The notes under the pieces were generated by a model, which was given only the letters and a program-made list of their open reading frames with translations, searched no databases and was not told the origin of the DNA. A stretch of 64,000 nt of DNA, taken from positions 11,897,170 through 11,961,169 of the forward strand of contig CM043872.1 in assembly GCA_023846275.1 (NCBI GenBank), written 5' to 3'. Position numbers and translations under genes: made by a program. The stretch comes from Vanilla planifolia (taxonomy: Eukaryota > Streptophyta > Magnoliopsida > Asparagales > Orchidaceae). Positions 1 through 11,956 of the stretch are shown here, piece after piece. Each line of letters opens with the position of its first letter. Positions within the stretch are counted from its first letter, which is position 1.

Positions 1-1080
1 TTGGTACAATCTTATCATGATATTATAAGTCTTGTTATATGCAAAGTAGTTCTTATATGATCACCAAGTTTTTATTTTGTGATGTTCATATTTGTTATAA
101 TGTACAGTATAAAATAAAATATCATAACTGTGTAATTTTTTTCACAGGTCAAATAATCTAATTAACTCAGGATAAAAATATGCTCAATATGCTATACAAA
201 TATGATGTACTTATTATATGAGTTTAATAGTCATCAAATTAGACTTTTATCGAAGTTCTATATTGTCATAGAAAGGTGATCTGGGTATAACACTTATATG
301 ATTCACTTTTACATAAGACTTAGAATAAATTTTATATAAAATTATGATATTATTATAATAATCTTATCATATATGTGTGACTATTCTTTTAAACTAAGAT
401 TAGAAAAATTACTACATTACTGCACATCAAATTGTTCATATACGATCACATCTTACATTTTTTTTTCTAAGAGCTCAGTTCTTTGTGAGAATAAATTATG
501 TACAATGGTGATCTTTTATCATACATATATGATTTATTTAAATAATAAAAATAAATTATATTATACTAATATGATCTATATGATTATCTTATATAATATA
601 TATAAAACTTAAATATTATACTATTAATTTGCATTATATGATATGGGAACTATCTTAGATTTGTACAATAAGTCATCTTTGATTCAATAAACTAATTGTG
701 TTATTGGATCATTAAAATGATTCTAATTTCCATTCTTATCTTCATGATATAATGGTTTCAATGTAATAATATGATACATTACCAAAACCTATAATGTTTA
801 GTTGAGGAGTCTAAAAAATGTAATTATAGTCAATGCAAATTCTTTATTTACATCCAACTTATACATATATAAAGGATAAAAAAATAAAAACGGAGTTGAA
901 AACTAATTATAAAATTATTTTAAAAGATAAAACTTAATGATTTACTTGAATATGGCATGTCCCAAGTCTAAGAAGGAATCATTACATCTATTTTACTTTC
1001 ATCTACAGTATATTACATTAGGATTCACATTGTATGGTAATATTTCTCACATCATCTAGTTATTATGCAACTTTGCCTTG
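1..1080. other. AT-rich non-coding DNA with recurrent ATATGAT-like words
   Basis: No coding region is supported; the only open frame (373-612) is low-complexity Ile/Tyr/Lys-rich sequence. The first ~800 bp are dense in loosely repeated words such as TTATATGATC, ATCATACATA and GTACAAT in both orientations. The same style recurs at 35.7-36.7, 45.4-46.3 and 53.6-54.6 kb. This may be the subterminal or internal part of an unrecognised repeat family. Confidence 0.4.
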
Positions 1081-2870
1081 AGGATCAAGGTATGAGTATT
1101 TATAGAAATTACATTCAAGTGCTAGATAGTTTGTTTTAGTTATTGAGACTAAACCAAGTAGTTAGGTTGTGTGTGACCAAATGAGGCAAATTATTTTAAG
1201 CTTGATGGAGTTTGTTGATTAATGCATGATTAAAATATCTATTAGGTTGGTGGCATACACATTATTGGTAAAAAAAGATTGGTTAGTTGAATCTTGGTTG
1301 GGTCAATTAGGAGTGGATGTAAGCCAAGCATTTATGTCAAACTACTTAAAATTATTGTATGCTTTATTATTTACTCTTGCATATCTTTATTTAATTTATA
1401 ATTAATCACAAAATATTTTAAAAAACCAAGAGATGTTTATAAGAATCAAAATTACTTGAATAGAGTATTTTATAAATAATAATAACTTGGCTTAAGGTAT
1501 AAATCTTAAAACTTACATAAAATTTTATATTGTTAGATTAACTTTGAGGTTGAAGAAACTTTGTCTTCTACTATAAGAAATCACAAATAAAGTTACAATT
1601 CATACCCCCACATCCCCCTCATTAAGGTTACCAAGTCTCTTTTAGTTGGCATCAAAGAAAGGTTATATTAAGGGGAAAAATTCCTAGAAGAATATCATAG
1701 CATACCCTCAATTTTGTTGCATGTAAATTGTTCCTATAGATTGTCATTCTTTATTTGTGGTGAACATTATTCTATTTGGAGAAATACTTTTAAAATTTTT
1801 ATTCAAAAAGTTGATTATGTTTTATAAGATTTTTTGTCCATCCTTTCACTATACCTCAAGATAACAATGATAGATCAAGAACAATGATACAATTGAATGC
1901 AACAAGATAGACATATTTATTCTATACTTTGCCTTAATAAATTGGTATAAAAATATACACTTTCTTAACTTGTTTTGAGACAATGTAGGAACTAGATAAG
2001 TTATATAATGAGAATCAATCCCAAGCTTCTAATTAAGACAAGAAATAGAGGAAGAAGAAAAAGTTGACTCATTGAATTTCAAAGCCAAGTTTAAAAGATC
2101 AATTCATATCGAGTAAGTTATGTTCTAATAATGTTTCATTTGATGGATGTGATGATGACTTGCTTATTAGTTTGTGAACTTGTGGATAAACATAAGAAAC
2201 TAATCCATATGTATGCTAAGTTAAAAAGTAAAATCTAACAAATATGAGCATCACATTTAAGCTTTACAAAGTCAATGTAGTTCACTCAAGGAGAAAAAAT
2301 GAATAACTTCAAGAAGAAGCAAGATTTATTTTTCATCCTTAAATTCATCACAAAATAAGTTAAATGAATGTGAAAAGCTATAAAAGTAAGGAATTTTTCT
2401 GGAGATACTGTAAAACCTAAGAATGTTCACACGAGGAAAGAAAATTTAGATCTTAAAAAAAACTAACAAAGTTTGTTATGATTAAAAATGAATTAAATAC
2501 TTTTAAAACAAAGTTTGCTAGTGAATCTTCATATGCTCCTACATCTTTTGCTTTCTTTTATTCACATGGTCTTTATCATGTCATGTTATATAATGGTGTG
2601 AAAAGTGATATTGTTTGTGCTTGCTCATTTCTATATAACACTTAGACTTAATGATAGTTATAGATTAAAGAAATCAAGTATTTCTTTGCAAACATCTCAT
2701 AGTCATGCTCCATCCAATGTTGTATGAAATTATTATTGTAGGCATTGACATGTTTCTTATTATTATTCTATTAAGAAGCTAATTAACATGAAGAGAAATA
2801 AAAATGAATGAATTTCTATAAAGACTTACATGAAAAATATATTTGTAAAATCACATTAATCACAGATTAC
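1080..2870 (+). mobile_element. Very degenerate Copia remnant (possibly Sirevirus-like): LTR end plus gag
   Basis: About 1100-1550 has the composition and ending style of a Copia LTR. Around 1740-1850 one frame retains the spacing of conserved aromatic and charged residues typical of a Copia gag N-terminus. Around 2720-2790 another frame resembles a worn zinc knuckle. The copy is an old fossil with many breaks and no usable reading frame. Boundaries are approximate, and the Sirevirus assignment is a guess from style only. Confidence 0.4.
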
Positions 2871-2979
2871 TTATTATTATTATTATTATATTATTATATT
2901 TCTAAGATTTAGCATTCTGAATAACTTTTATTGTGATCTATTCAAAACATAAATTGTAATAGTAATTGCCTCAATCCAA

Positions 2980-3600
2980 AAAAGTTAGGGAGCCTATTAT
3001 CTTTCATCATACTTGTAATTTTAGCTATTATTTATTTTTTTAGTCACTCCATTTTGTTATGGAGTGAGACATATAATAAGCTTCCTCTATATGTATAATA
3101 TTTTTAAAGTTCGAAAGATAAAAACTTACCACAATATTTTTCTTAAATCTTTCAAATTCCTATCATATTGCCTTTATACAAGTGATTCAAGCTAAAGAAA
3201 ATTGAAAAGCACTTCAATTTATTTATTAGGAAATTAATGCACATCATCTAGAGTAAGCATCAGTAAAGTACTTGTTGCCATAAAAACGAGTTAAAGTCTT
3301 CAAACATTAGCATGATCAAGCTCTAAAGGAGCTTTTGCACTCAAGGAAAGTTTAGGACACAGAAGCTAATGCATTTCCAAAAACAAAGGCATCAAATCAC
3401 ATTGTCACCATTCAAATAAACTAGTAAAGAAATCATTATATTTTTTTTATCAGACTATTGCTCAAATGACCAAATCTTATATACCACAAATTTGATTCAT
3501 CATGTTTTCAATATGCCAAAGCAACTTTATGCCACATTTGTTTTGACAAAAGAAAGGCCTTGTTCAAATTTTTTTTACTTAAGTTATAAGTTATTTCTAT
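2980..3600 (-). mobile_element. Very degenerate Copia integrase remnant
   Basis: On the minus strand, around 3040-3070, a short stretch resembles the conserved PQQNGV block of Copia integrases. Upstream on that strand (3200-3560) are worn matches to the gag-pre-integrase and integrase core. It lies opposite in orientation to the gag-like remnant at 1080-2870, so the two are probably pieces of different insertions. It is a fossil with many breaks. Confidence 0.45.
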
Positions 3601-4077
3601 TTTTTATTAATTATATTGCATTCTTCATAGTCAAAGCTTAATTTATACCCTTTTTGTATCAATTGTGTAATACAAAGAAGATTTTTTGATAGTTATGGAA
3701 CATAACCTACATCTTAAATGTACTTACTATTTTTTGCTTTTGTTTGAACTTTAATTATGTGTTTCAAAGAAATAAAAATTAATTTCAATAATCTCAAATT
3801 TCTTAGGTAAGGAGAAAATTGAACACGAAGATCCATAATTCGTTAAGCATAGTGGTAGATTTCTTAAGTGGCGTATTTTCAAATGAAATCCAACCTAGCT
3901 TTTTTGAAATAATATAAAATTTTCGTAAATATATCCAATCATATTATTTTTTTTTTTTTTGAAAGCTTTCTAAAATAGAGCCGATGATAATTTTAACATC
4001 CATAAATCAAGGACCACAAATTTACACTTTTTCCTCCTCCATTCATCTTCTTAGTAGTCTACAGGAAAACATAAAAA
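3600..4077. other. AT-rich intergenic sequence, nothing recognised
   Basis: No coding region, RNA gene or clear repeat is visible. The right end (just before 4078) is the original flank of the old Copia insertion. Before that insertion it would have lain immediately downstream of the polyphenol oxidase gene. Confidence 0.5.
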
Positions 4078-4477
4078 TGTTAGAAAACTTTAAGTATTTT
4101 TTAGCACATTTTAAGTATTTTTTAGCATATTTTAAGTATTTTTTAGTAAACGTTAAATATTTGTTAGTAAATTTTAAGTGTTTGTCAGTAAATTTTAAGT
4201 GTTTGAATGTTTAAATAATTTTAAATTTTTAGTTGATAGTTATCGTATAGATTAGGAACAAATTTTTGAATTAAAAAAATATTTGGGAGATTATTTGCCT
4301 ATAAAATGATGTAATTACTATTTAGTTGTTTAGTGTGAATAAAATTAAATTATATTACTTTTGTCTTTCTGCACCTTAGGATTTTCATCACCATTTTTCA
4401 ATTTTACCCAAATACTCTCAAATGTAAGTTTATTGTTTATAATTCAAGATCTATTTTATTTCAATTTATTTCCATCA
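4078..4477 (+). repeat. Left LTR of the old Copia element
   Basis: It begins TGTTAGAAAAC, ends TTTCCATCA, and is followed by a primer-site-like sequence. It aligns with 11533-11934 and, more distantly, with the 335-bp LTRs of the young copy. Confidence 0.85.
4083..4206. repeat. About six tandem copies of a ~21-bp AT-rich motif inside the LTR
   Basis: The motif TTTTAAGTATTTTTTAGCA repeats with a ~21-bp period through the first part of the left LTR. A similar set begins the right LTR (11541-11660). The LTRs of the young copy hold a shorter, different version. Because the period is a multiple of three, the repeats create a spurious open frame (3984-4214) with a recurring Lys-Tyr-Phe-Leu pattern. 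Confidence 0.75.
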
Positions 4478-5598
4478 AAGTGGTATTAGAGATTAGAGAA
4501 GAAGATGGTCGAATGTTGCAGCGTTGAAGGGAGAAGAGTAAAAAAAACTATTTTGCAGAGTGATTTGCAGAAAGTGCAGTGTATAGAAATAAGAAGCTTC
4601 ATAGTGCTTGACAATGCATTTATAGAAAGTAAAAGTAGTGTTTGAAAGTTTGTTTTAATTTAAAATTTTTGGAATTATGAAACAAACTATTCTCATATTA
4701 ACTAATGAAAATTATGATAATTAGTACATTCAATTTAAAGTCGTTCTTGGTTCACAAAACCTTTGGGAGATTGGCATTGATGACTTTGAAGAATCAAATA
4801 TTACTAAAGTGGAGAGGAAAATGTTGAAAGAATATTTGAAAAAAGATAAATGCATTGTTCTTAATCTATCAAGGGCTTGATGAAACCATTTTTGAGAAAG
4901 TTGTAGAAGCGACTACAAGTAGAGAAGTTTGGAATAAACTCAATACAATCTTCAAAGGCATTGAACGTGCAAAGCATGTATGTTATCAAATCCTTAAAGG
5001 TGATTTTAAGCAATCAAAGATGAATGAAAGTGAGACTGTCTTCGATTATGTGTCACGATTAATTGCTATTGTGAACTTGATGAAGAGAGATGGAGAACAA
5101 ATTAACGATGTACGTGTGATCAAAAAGGTATTTCGTTCTTTAACTCTTATGTTTGAACATATGATAATATCAATTGATAAATCTAAAGATCTAATTAAAT
5201 TATCTATTGAATAATTAATGAGTTTCTTACAAGTGCATGAGCAACGAAGTTGCACCTATTAATCAAGCATTAGAGTCAAAACTGAATTTAAAATAAGATA
5301 ATAATTTAAAGAAAGAGAATTCAAATTCAAGGGGAAGAAAATGAGGTTCATATTGAGAATGTGGAAGAGGTCATTTCCAAAACAAATCTCAACAAAAAAA
5401 TTAATCAACCTTACACTCAACACGAGCATGGAAGGAATGGTGTTTCTCAAGGTTAAGGATAGAGAATAAATATTGAATGTTATAATTATCATAAGTCTAA
5501 TCATTATGTTTTTATTTATTGGCATAAGAATAACTAATTAAATTATAGTGAAACATCATAAGAAGAGTCATATCATTATTGATTGAAAAAGAGGGAAC

Positions 5599-5609
5599 GA
5601 AAGAGAAGA
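5599..5609 (+). repeat. Left target-site duplication of LINE copy 1 (GAAAGAGAAGA)
   Basis: The 11-bp string recurs exactly at 8499-8509, just after the poly(A) tail. The uninterrupted sequence in the related young Copia element runs continuously through the equivalent point, which confirms this as the insertion site. Confidence 0.9.
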
Positions 5610-8434
5610 CCGTGTCTGCAATTTCTGATTCTTGCACGGGATGTGACGGGATCTCGGCTGAATTCATGCACGACTACTGGACCATTGCGCGCCATGATGT
5701 CATTAATGCTGTGCTGGCTTTTTTTGAGGACTGCAGGCTCCCGAATAAGTGGAAGGACACCCTTATCATCCTGATTCCAAAGAAGCAGGGCGCGAGCAAG
5801 CCGGAGCATTATAGACCTATTAGTCTCTGCAACATTGTGTACAAGGTGGTAGCACAGGTCCTTGTCGGGAGACTGAAGCCCGTTTTGCTGGACCTCATTT
5901 CGCGGGAGCAGGCGGCATTCATCCCTGGCCGTAGTATTTCTGATAACATCAACATCGCACAGGAGATGGTTGCTAGGATGCGGACTTGCAACGGTGCGGC
6001 TGGACTTATGGCAGTGAAGCTCGATATGGAACAGGCCTATGACCGTGTCTGTTGGGACTTTCTTCTGGAGATGTTGATGGCTATGGGTTTCCCTCTCATC
6101 TAGCGGGACTGGATTGCTTCTTGCATCAGAAGCCCTAGATTCAGCGTCCTCTTCAATGGTATTCGCCTCCCGTGGGGGGAGGCTCAGAGGGGTCTCCAGT
6201 AGGGCTGCCCGCTCTTCCCGTATCTCTATGTCATGGCTTCTGAATATCTCTCTTGCTTGGTGAGGAATCATGAATCCCGGCAGCTTTTGGGGTTCCGGCC
6301 GGGGAGGCATGCGCCTTGCATCTCGCACCTCCTCTTCGCCGACGATGTCATCCTTTTTGCTCCTGCCTCCCGCATCACTGCCCGTCTTATCAGGAGGATT
6401 ATCCGTGAGTTCGGGAAGGCCGCTGGTTTGTAGGTAAATCTTGCGAAATCCAGGGTCTTCTTTAGCACTAACCTTTGCAGGAAGAAGTCCAGGTTAATTC
6501 TTAGGAAGCTCAGCATGGAGGAGGGAAGTTCTTTCACATATTTGGGGATCCCCATCACTGCCAAGCGCCTGTCCAAGACTGACCTCAGCTTCTTGCTTCA
6601 GCGGTTGGATGCCATGCTGCTCAATTGGAGAGTCCGGCCTCTTTCACTGGCGGGCAGGGCCATTTTGGCTTCGTCGGTCCTTAGTGCCATCCCCTGCCAC
6701 GTGCTGAGGCATTGTGTTGTGCCGGCGGGGATTATTGAGGCCATGGAGATGCACATCAGAAGATTTTTGGGGGGAGGGACTAATAGTGCGAAGGCCATTC
6801 ATTATGCGGCTTGGGAGTGCATCACGCTGCCTAAATCTGCGGGTGGCCTGGGCCTCCGGGACCTCCGGTTTGGCACTGTGTTTTCCACATGGAGGGATGC
6901 CGACGTATTCTCAATCGGGAGCTTAGTCTATGGGTGGATTTGATGCGGAGAAGATATGCTTTGGAGGATCCACGAATGAAGGCCCCCCGCAACGCGTCCT
7001 CGGTTTGTTAAATGGTGCTTGGGGCAATGCCGGAGGCCATTTCCCTCTTTGTTTGGCGTATTGGGGATGGGCGGACGACGAGATTTTTGGAAGATAATTG
7101 GCTGGGGGTCCTTCCGCTGAGTTGCTGGCCCACTTTCATCAATGTGTACACCTACTGGCCAGCCAACGTCGCCGAATGTCTCCTGCCCGACGGGAATTGG
7201 AATTGGGATCTTATCAGCGCTTGGGCAGATGGGGAGCTTCAGGACCGCATCTCGCATCTTCAGAGAGCCTTGCAGTCCTCACAGGACGTATTGCTTCTCT
7301 TCCTCACGGAGAAGCGCCGGGCGGCCAGCGGCAAGATTTACTCGAGCATCGTCTGCAATGCTCGGAAGGGAGGAAATGGCAGCAGGCCCTTGGAGGAATT
7401 TCGTGGCATCTGGAAGCTTAGGGTCACTCCCAGGGTCCGCGTCTTCATGTGGAGGGTCGCCGGTGATCACCTTCCATCGGCGGTGTGGTTTACCAGCCGC
7501 AAGCTTTGCAATTCTCCCACCTGCCAGCAGGGCTACAAGGAAGACAAGTCCTTGCAGCACGTTTTCTGGCGCTGCTCGAAAGCCCAAGAAATTTGGGCTG
7601 ACCGCACTGTTCGGGCAGCGTTGACCTGCTTGGATCAGCATTCCAGGTTTGACCAGTCTACCGGGGTCGATTTACTGTTCATTGACCGGATCCTCCGGTT
7701 CGTCGGATCTCCTGCTGCTCGCCAGGGTGCCGGGCAATTGGTTGCGGCCACCATTGCGACTACGTTGTACTATATTTGGTCGAGGAGGAATGCAGCAAGA
7801 CACAACATCCCGATACCTCTCCTGGGTTCTACTATTTGGGCCATCTTGCTTGAGGTTCACTCGTCTCTCAACCGACATCTCTCTCTCTCCTCCCTGTCCT
7901 GCGGGAACCCTGGCAAGTCCACGGACTTGCTTGTTACGCATAGTTGGATTCCCCCCCCCTACAGGTTGGATCAGAGTGAACTGCGATGCGGCGGTTGGTG
8001 ATTCGGTGGCTGGGTTGGGGGTGGTTGTGCGGGATTGTTTGGGTAGACCTCTCCTGGTGGCTGGCAAACGGTTGTTGTCCCAGGCTGTTGACATGATGGA
8101 GACCCAGGCTTTGCTTATGGGGCTTGACATGATTAGGGATCTTCTTCCCTTGCACCAGGCTGTGGAACTCCAATCTGACTCTATGATGGCCATTCAGGAG
8201 GTACGCAAATTGATGTCTTTACCCCCGGGATCGGGTGTCTTTGCTGCTACCATCTAGTACGCTTAGGGTCTTGAGGTCGTTCGCTTCTTACACATTCTCA
8301 GAGATGGGAATAAGCCTACTGATTGGGCTGCTCGGACTGCTTGCTCTAACGACTTCGTCTGGGGCCTTGAGGATCCTATTCCTAAGCCCCTGCTTGACCT
8401 CATGTTATCTGATTTCACTTTCGATCCCCCTTGA
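5610..8434 (+). pseudogene. LINE ORF2 remnant: reverse transcriptase, zf-RVT, RNase H
   Basis: The remnant encodes RT from the D-G-I motif onward, with the F-A-D-D catalytic block near 6335-6350. Next come the RVT-associated zinc-binding segment (about 7430-7600, with R-V-R-V-F-M-W-R and a C/H cluster) and a plant-LINE C-terminal RNase H starting V-N-C-D-A-A (about 7975). The natural stop is at 8432-8434. Comparison with copies 2 and 3 shows at least three nonsense codons in the RT: TGG to TAG at 6101, and CAG to TAG near 6199 and 6432. There are also frame changes near 6.9-7.0 kb and at a C-homopolymer near 7953. It is not functional. Confidence 0.9.
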
Positions 8435-8498
8435 GGGTCCTTTTGTAATTTGGCATTGGCCTTGATATAATAGATATTATATCATCTTCAAAAAAAAA
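5610..8498 (+). mobile_element. 5'-truncated L1-type LINE (copy 1)
   Basis: This 2.9-kb GC-rich block has an 11-bp target-site duplication and a short 3' A-run (8490-8498). It starts within the reverse transcriptase domain, at the conserved D-G-I-S-A-E-F region, so ORF1, the endonuclease and the first part of the RT are missing. That is the usual product of incomplete target-primed reverse transcription. It is closest to copy 3 at 29468-35685: the zinc-finger/RNase H half and the 3' tail, including a GATATAAT motif before the poly(A), are very alike. Sequence 3' of the stop folds into two short stem-loops shared by all three copies. Confidence 0.93.
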
Positions 8499-8509
8499 GA
8501 AAGAGAAGA
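8499..8509 (+). repeat. Right target-site duplication of LINE copy 1
   Basis: This is an exact repeat of 5599-5609. The old Copia element resumes immediately after it, continuing its protease region. Confidence 0.9.
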
Positions 8510-11500
8510 TGTATGGTTCCTTGACTCAGAAGTAAGAAACCATATGTGTGGAAAAAGACATCTATTTGATACAAATTAAAAGTGTGCAAGCAAGTGTGAG
8601 TATTAAAGATTCATCAAAGTTGAAAGTTGAAGGCAAAGATAACTTAAAACTTTATAAAAAGAATAAATTTCTAATTATTATTTTAGATGTATATTTTATT
8701 TCTGATATGAAACGTAATATTCTTAGCCTTAGACAATAGATTGAGAAAAGATATATTATACATATGAAGAATAGTTACCTTCTTTTGCAAGATTCAAAAG
8801 GAAGAAATATTGCTAAAGTGAAGATGTCGACAAATCATATGTTTTCTTTTCAATTAAAGTTAACACGTGAAGCTTGTTATGTTGAGAATCTTTCAAATGA
8901 TTCCTTGAAATGACATCTAAGATATGATCAACTTAACTTTGAAGGTTTGAGTTATAGGCATAGGAAGGAATGGTGAAAGGCCATCTGTTATTGGATATTC
9001 CAAATCATATATGTGAAGCTTGTATACTTGGAAAGCAGTATCGTCTACCATTTCAAAAGAATAACACTTGGAGAGTTAAAAGACCATTGCAACTTATTAA
9101 TATAAATATTTGTAGTCCATTGGTGTTATTATCTAATGGAGGTAATAATTATTGTATTAGTTTTATGGAAGATGATTTTAATAAAACATATAGACATATT
9201 TTGTTAAGAAGAATTTTTTACTACTATATTTAAAGAGTTTAAATTCAAGGTTAAAAAGGAGAGTATGTTATTCATTTAAAGTCTTATATCTAATAGAGAT
9301 GGTGTGTATACATCAAATGAATTTATTCAATTATGTAAACAAAAAGATATACAATATCAACTCATCATAAGTTATACTCCACAACAAAATGAAGTAGCTA
9401 AATGAAGAAATCATACTATCCTTAAGATGATAAGGATAATGATGAGAGAAAGGAATATGACAAAAATTTTGGGGCAGAAACAGTTGCATATTCAACTTAA
9501 TTGTTGAATCGTTGTCCTACTAAGGTTGTACTCTATATGACTCCATAAAAAGCTTAGAGTGGATATACCCCAAGTGTTTCTCATTTTTGTATATTTGGTT
9601 GCATTCATATGCATAGGTACTTAATATATTAAAGAAGAAATTAGATGATAAAGATGAAAAATACATATTTATTGGGTATAGTGAGTAGTCAAAAGCCTAC
9701 AAACTCTATAATCATTTAACCAAAAGGATGATTATTAACCATGATGTTGTGTTTGTAGAAGAAGATACTTGAAAGTGAAAGGAAGAGAAAGATGATAAAA
9801 CAATCACACTTGGGTAAGAAGAAAAATTCAAAATCAATAAACACATAATTTGAATTATCTAACATGCTCTACCTTAAGAACTATTATTATATAAAAGACA
9901 ACACATCCTATTGATTCAAGTAAAAAAATGAAAAGTCTACAAGAGATATATGAGAAAACTTATGAGTATTCTAACTTATTTTATTATTTTGTTGATAATG
10001 AACCCATTTCTTTTGATGAAATAGTACATAAAATAAATTGACAAAAGAGTATGGATGAAGAAATAGTATTTTAAAAAGAATAATATATGGGAGTTGGTTG
10101 ATCTCCCTCTTCAAAAGAAATCCATAAAAGTGAAATAGGTCTACAAGATAAAGCACAGAGCAAATGGAACAGTAGATAGATACAAGACAAGACTTCTCGC
10201 AAAATACTTTAAGCAAAAATATGGTATAGACTATAATAAGGTATTTGCTCCAGTTACTATATTTGATACAATGAAGGTTATTTTAGCACTTATAATATAT
10301 CATGGATGGAAGGTATGCCAACTTGATGTTAAATATGTATTTTTGAATAATAATTTAGAAGAAGTATATGTTGATTAACCTGAATATTACAAAATAGTGA
10401 GTAATCCACGTAAAGTCTATCATTTGAAAAAGACTATATGAATTAAAACAAGCACCAAGAGTCTAGAATATTAAGATTGATCAATATCTTTAATAATAAA
10501 GATTCAAATAAATATCTATTTGAGCATGTACTTTATATTAAGAGAAATAACAATGATATTCTTATAATTTGTCTTTATGTAGATGATGTGCTTTATACAA
10601 GAAATTCCTTTCAATTATTTCAAGAATTCAAAAGAACTATACAATATGAATTTAACATGATAAATATGGTGAAATGTCTTATTTTTTTTAGCTTAGAAGT
10701 GAAGCAAATGACAAATAAAATCCAAATCTCTCAAAGAATGTATGTTATCACTTCTAAAGAAGTTTAGAATGAAAGATTGCAAATCAGTGATAACGCCACT
10801 TAATATGAGAATGAAAATAAATAGAGAAGAAGAAGGAAAAGATATTGACTCTACTTTGTTCAAAAGTCTTATTGGTAGTCTTCGTTACCTTACTATCATA
10901 AGACTTAATATTCTATATTATGTTGGATTTATTAGTCGATATATGAAAAATTCAAAGGAAATACACTGGATAGTTGCAAAAAAAATACTAAGGTATATTA
11001 AAGGAACACTTAATTATGATTTGTATTTTACTAACTAAAGTGGGATAGATTTATGTGGCTACTTTGACAGTGACTGAGGAGGTGATATAGATGAATGGAA
11101 GAATACAACTAATTATTGTTTCTTCTTAGGTTCATCCGTATTTATGTGGAGATCAACTAAACAAGATGTCATCGCCTTTCACCTTGTGAAGCAGAGTATG
11201 TTACAACTTTATCAACAGTTTGTGAAGCAATTTGGTTACAAAATTTACTATAAGAGTTATGTCATCAATAAGAAGAGCCAACAATTAGCTTTATTGATAA
11301 TATGTCAACCATCAAATTAGTAAAAAATCCAATTCAGCATGGGAGAAGTAAGCATATCGAGACAAGGTATCAGTTTCTTTATGAACATGTCAACAAGAAG
11401 ACTGTAAACTTAGTACATTGTAGTACTAAAGAACAAGTAGCTGATATTTCACTGAATCGCTTGGACTGAAGAAGTTTGAAAAATTACGAAATCAATTAGG

Positions 11501-11532
11501 CTTGAAGATACTTCAACTTTGAGAAAGAGTAA

Positions 11533-11934
11533 TATTAGAAAACTTTAAGTGTTTATTAACATATTTTAAATATTTATTAGCATATTTTAAGTATTTATTT
11601 GTAAATTTTAAGTATTTTTTAGTAAATTTTAAGTGTTTGTTAGTAAACTTTAAGTATTTAAATATTTAAATCATTTTAAATTTTAAGTTGATAGTTATCG
11701 TATGGAATAGGAACAAATTTTTAAATTAGAAGCAAATATTCTAGAGATTATTTGCTTATAAAATAATGTAATTACTACTTATTTGTTAAGTATGAATAAA
11801 ATTAAATTCTATTGCTTTTGTCTTCCTGCATCTTATGGTTTTTATGACCAATTTTTAATTTCTTCCAAATATTCTCAAATAAAAATTTGTGATTTGAAAT
11901 ACGAGATCCATTTTATTTTAATTTATTTCCACCA
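11533..11934 (+). repeat. Right LTR of the old Copia element, abutting the polyphenol oxidase stop codon
   Basis: It aligns with 4078-4477 and ends TTTCCACCA. Only 22 bp separate it from the stop codon of the oxidase gene on the opposite strand. Confidence 0.85.
11912..11927 (-). terminator. Candidate poly(A) signals for the oxidase gene, inside the antisense LTR
   Basis: Read on the minus strand, two AATAAA hexamers (11922-11927 and 11912-11917) lie about 30 and 40 nt beyond the oxidase stop codon. They belong to the Copia LTR, not the host gene. They are good candidates for 3'-end formation because the original 3' untranslated region was pushed ~7.9 kb away by the insertion. The role is inferred. 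Confidence 0.45.
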
Positions 11935-11956
11935 AGAAACGAGTCCAATGAGAACA

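Larger units (their letters stand above)
4078..11934 (+). mobile_element. Old Copia LTR retrotransposon, carrying a nested LINE
   Basis: Two ~400 bp LTRs (4078-4477 and 11533-11934) enclose a Ty1/Copia-type internal region in the order gag, protease, integrase, reverse transcriptase, RNase H. A primer-site-like TGGTATTAGAG follows the left LTR at about 4491. The element is the same family as the young copy at 20559-25332, which aligns along its length. The flanking 5 bp (AAAAA and AGAAA) are a plausible worn target-site duplication. By eye the LTRs differ at roughly one position in seven, suggesting an insertion some millions of years old. It is a fossil with many breaks, and a LINE (5610-8498) has inserted into it. 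Confidence 0.88.

Noticed and set aside
4083-4206. Regularly spaced short repeats considered as CRISPR-like
   Set aside because: Repeats are adjacent, without unique spacers, lie within an LTR, and this is a plant nuclear sequence.
3984-4214. 76-codon frame with a repeated Lys-Tyr-Phe-Leu pattern
   Set aside because: It is produced by the 21-bp tandem motif in the old Copia LTR.
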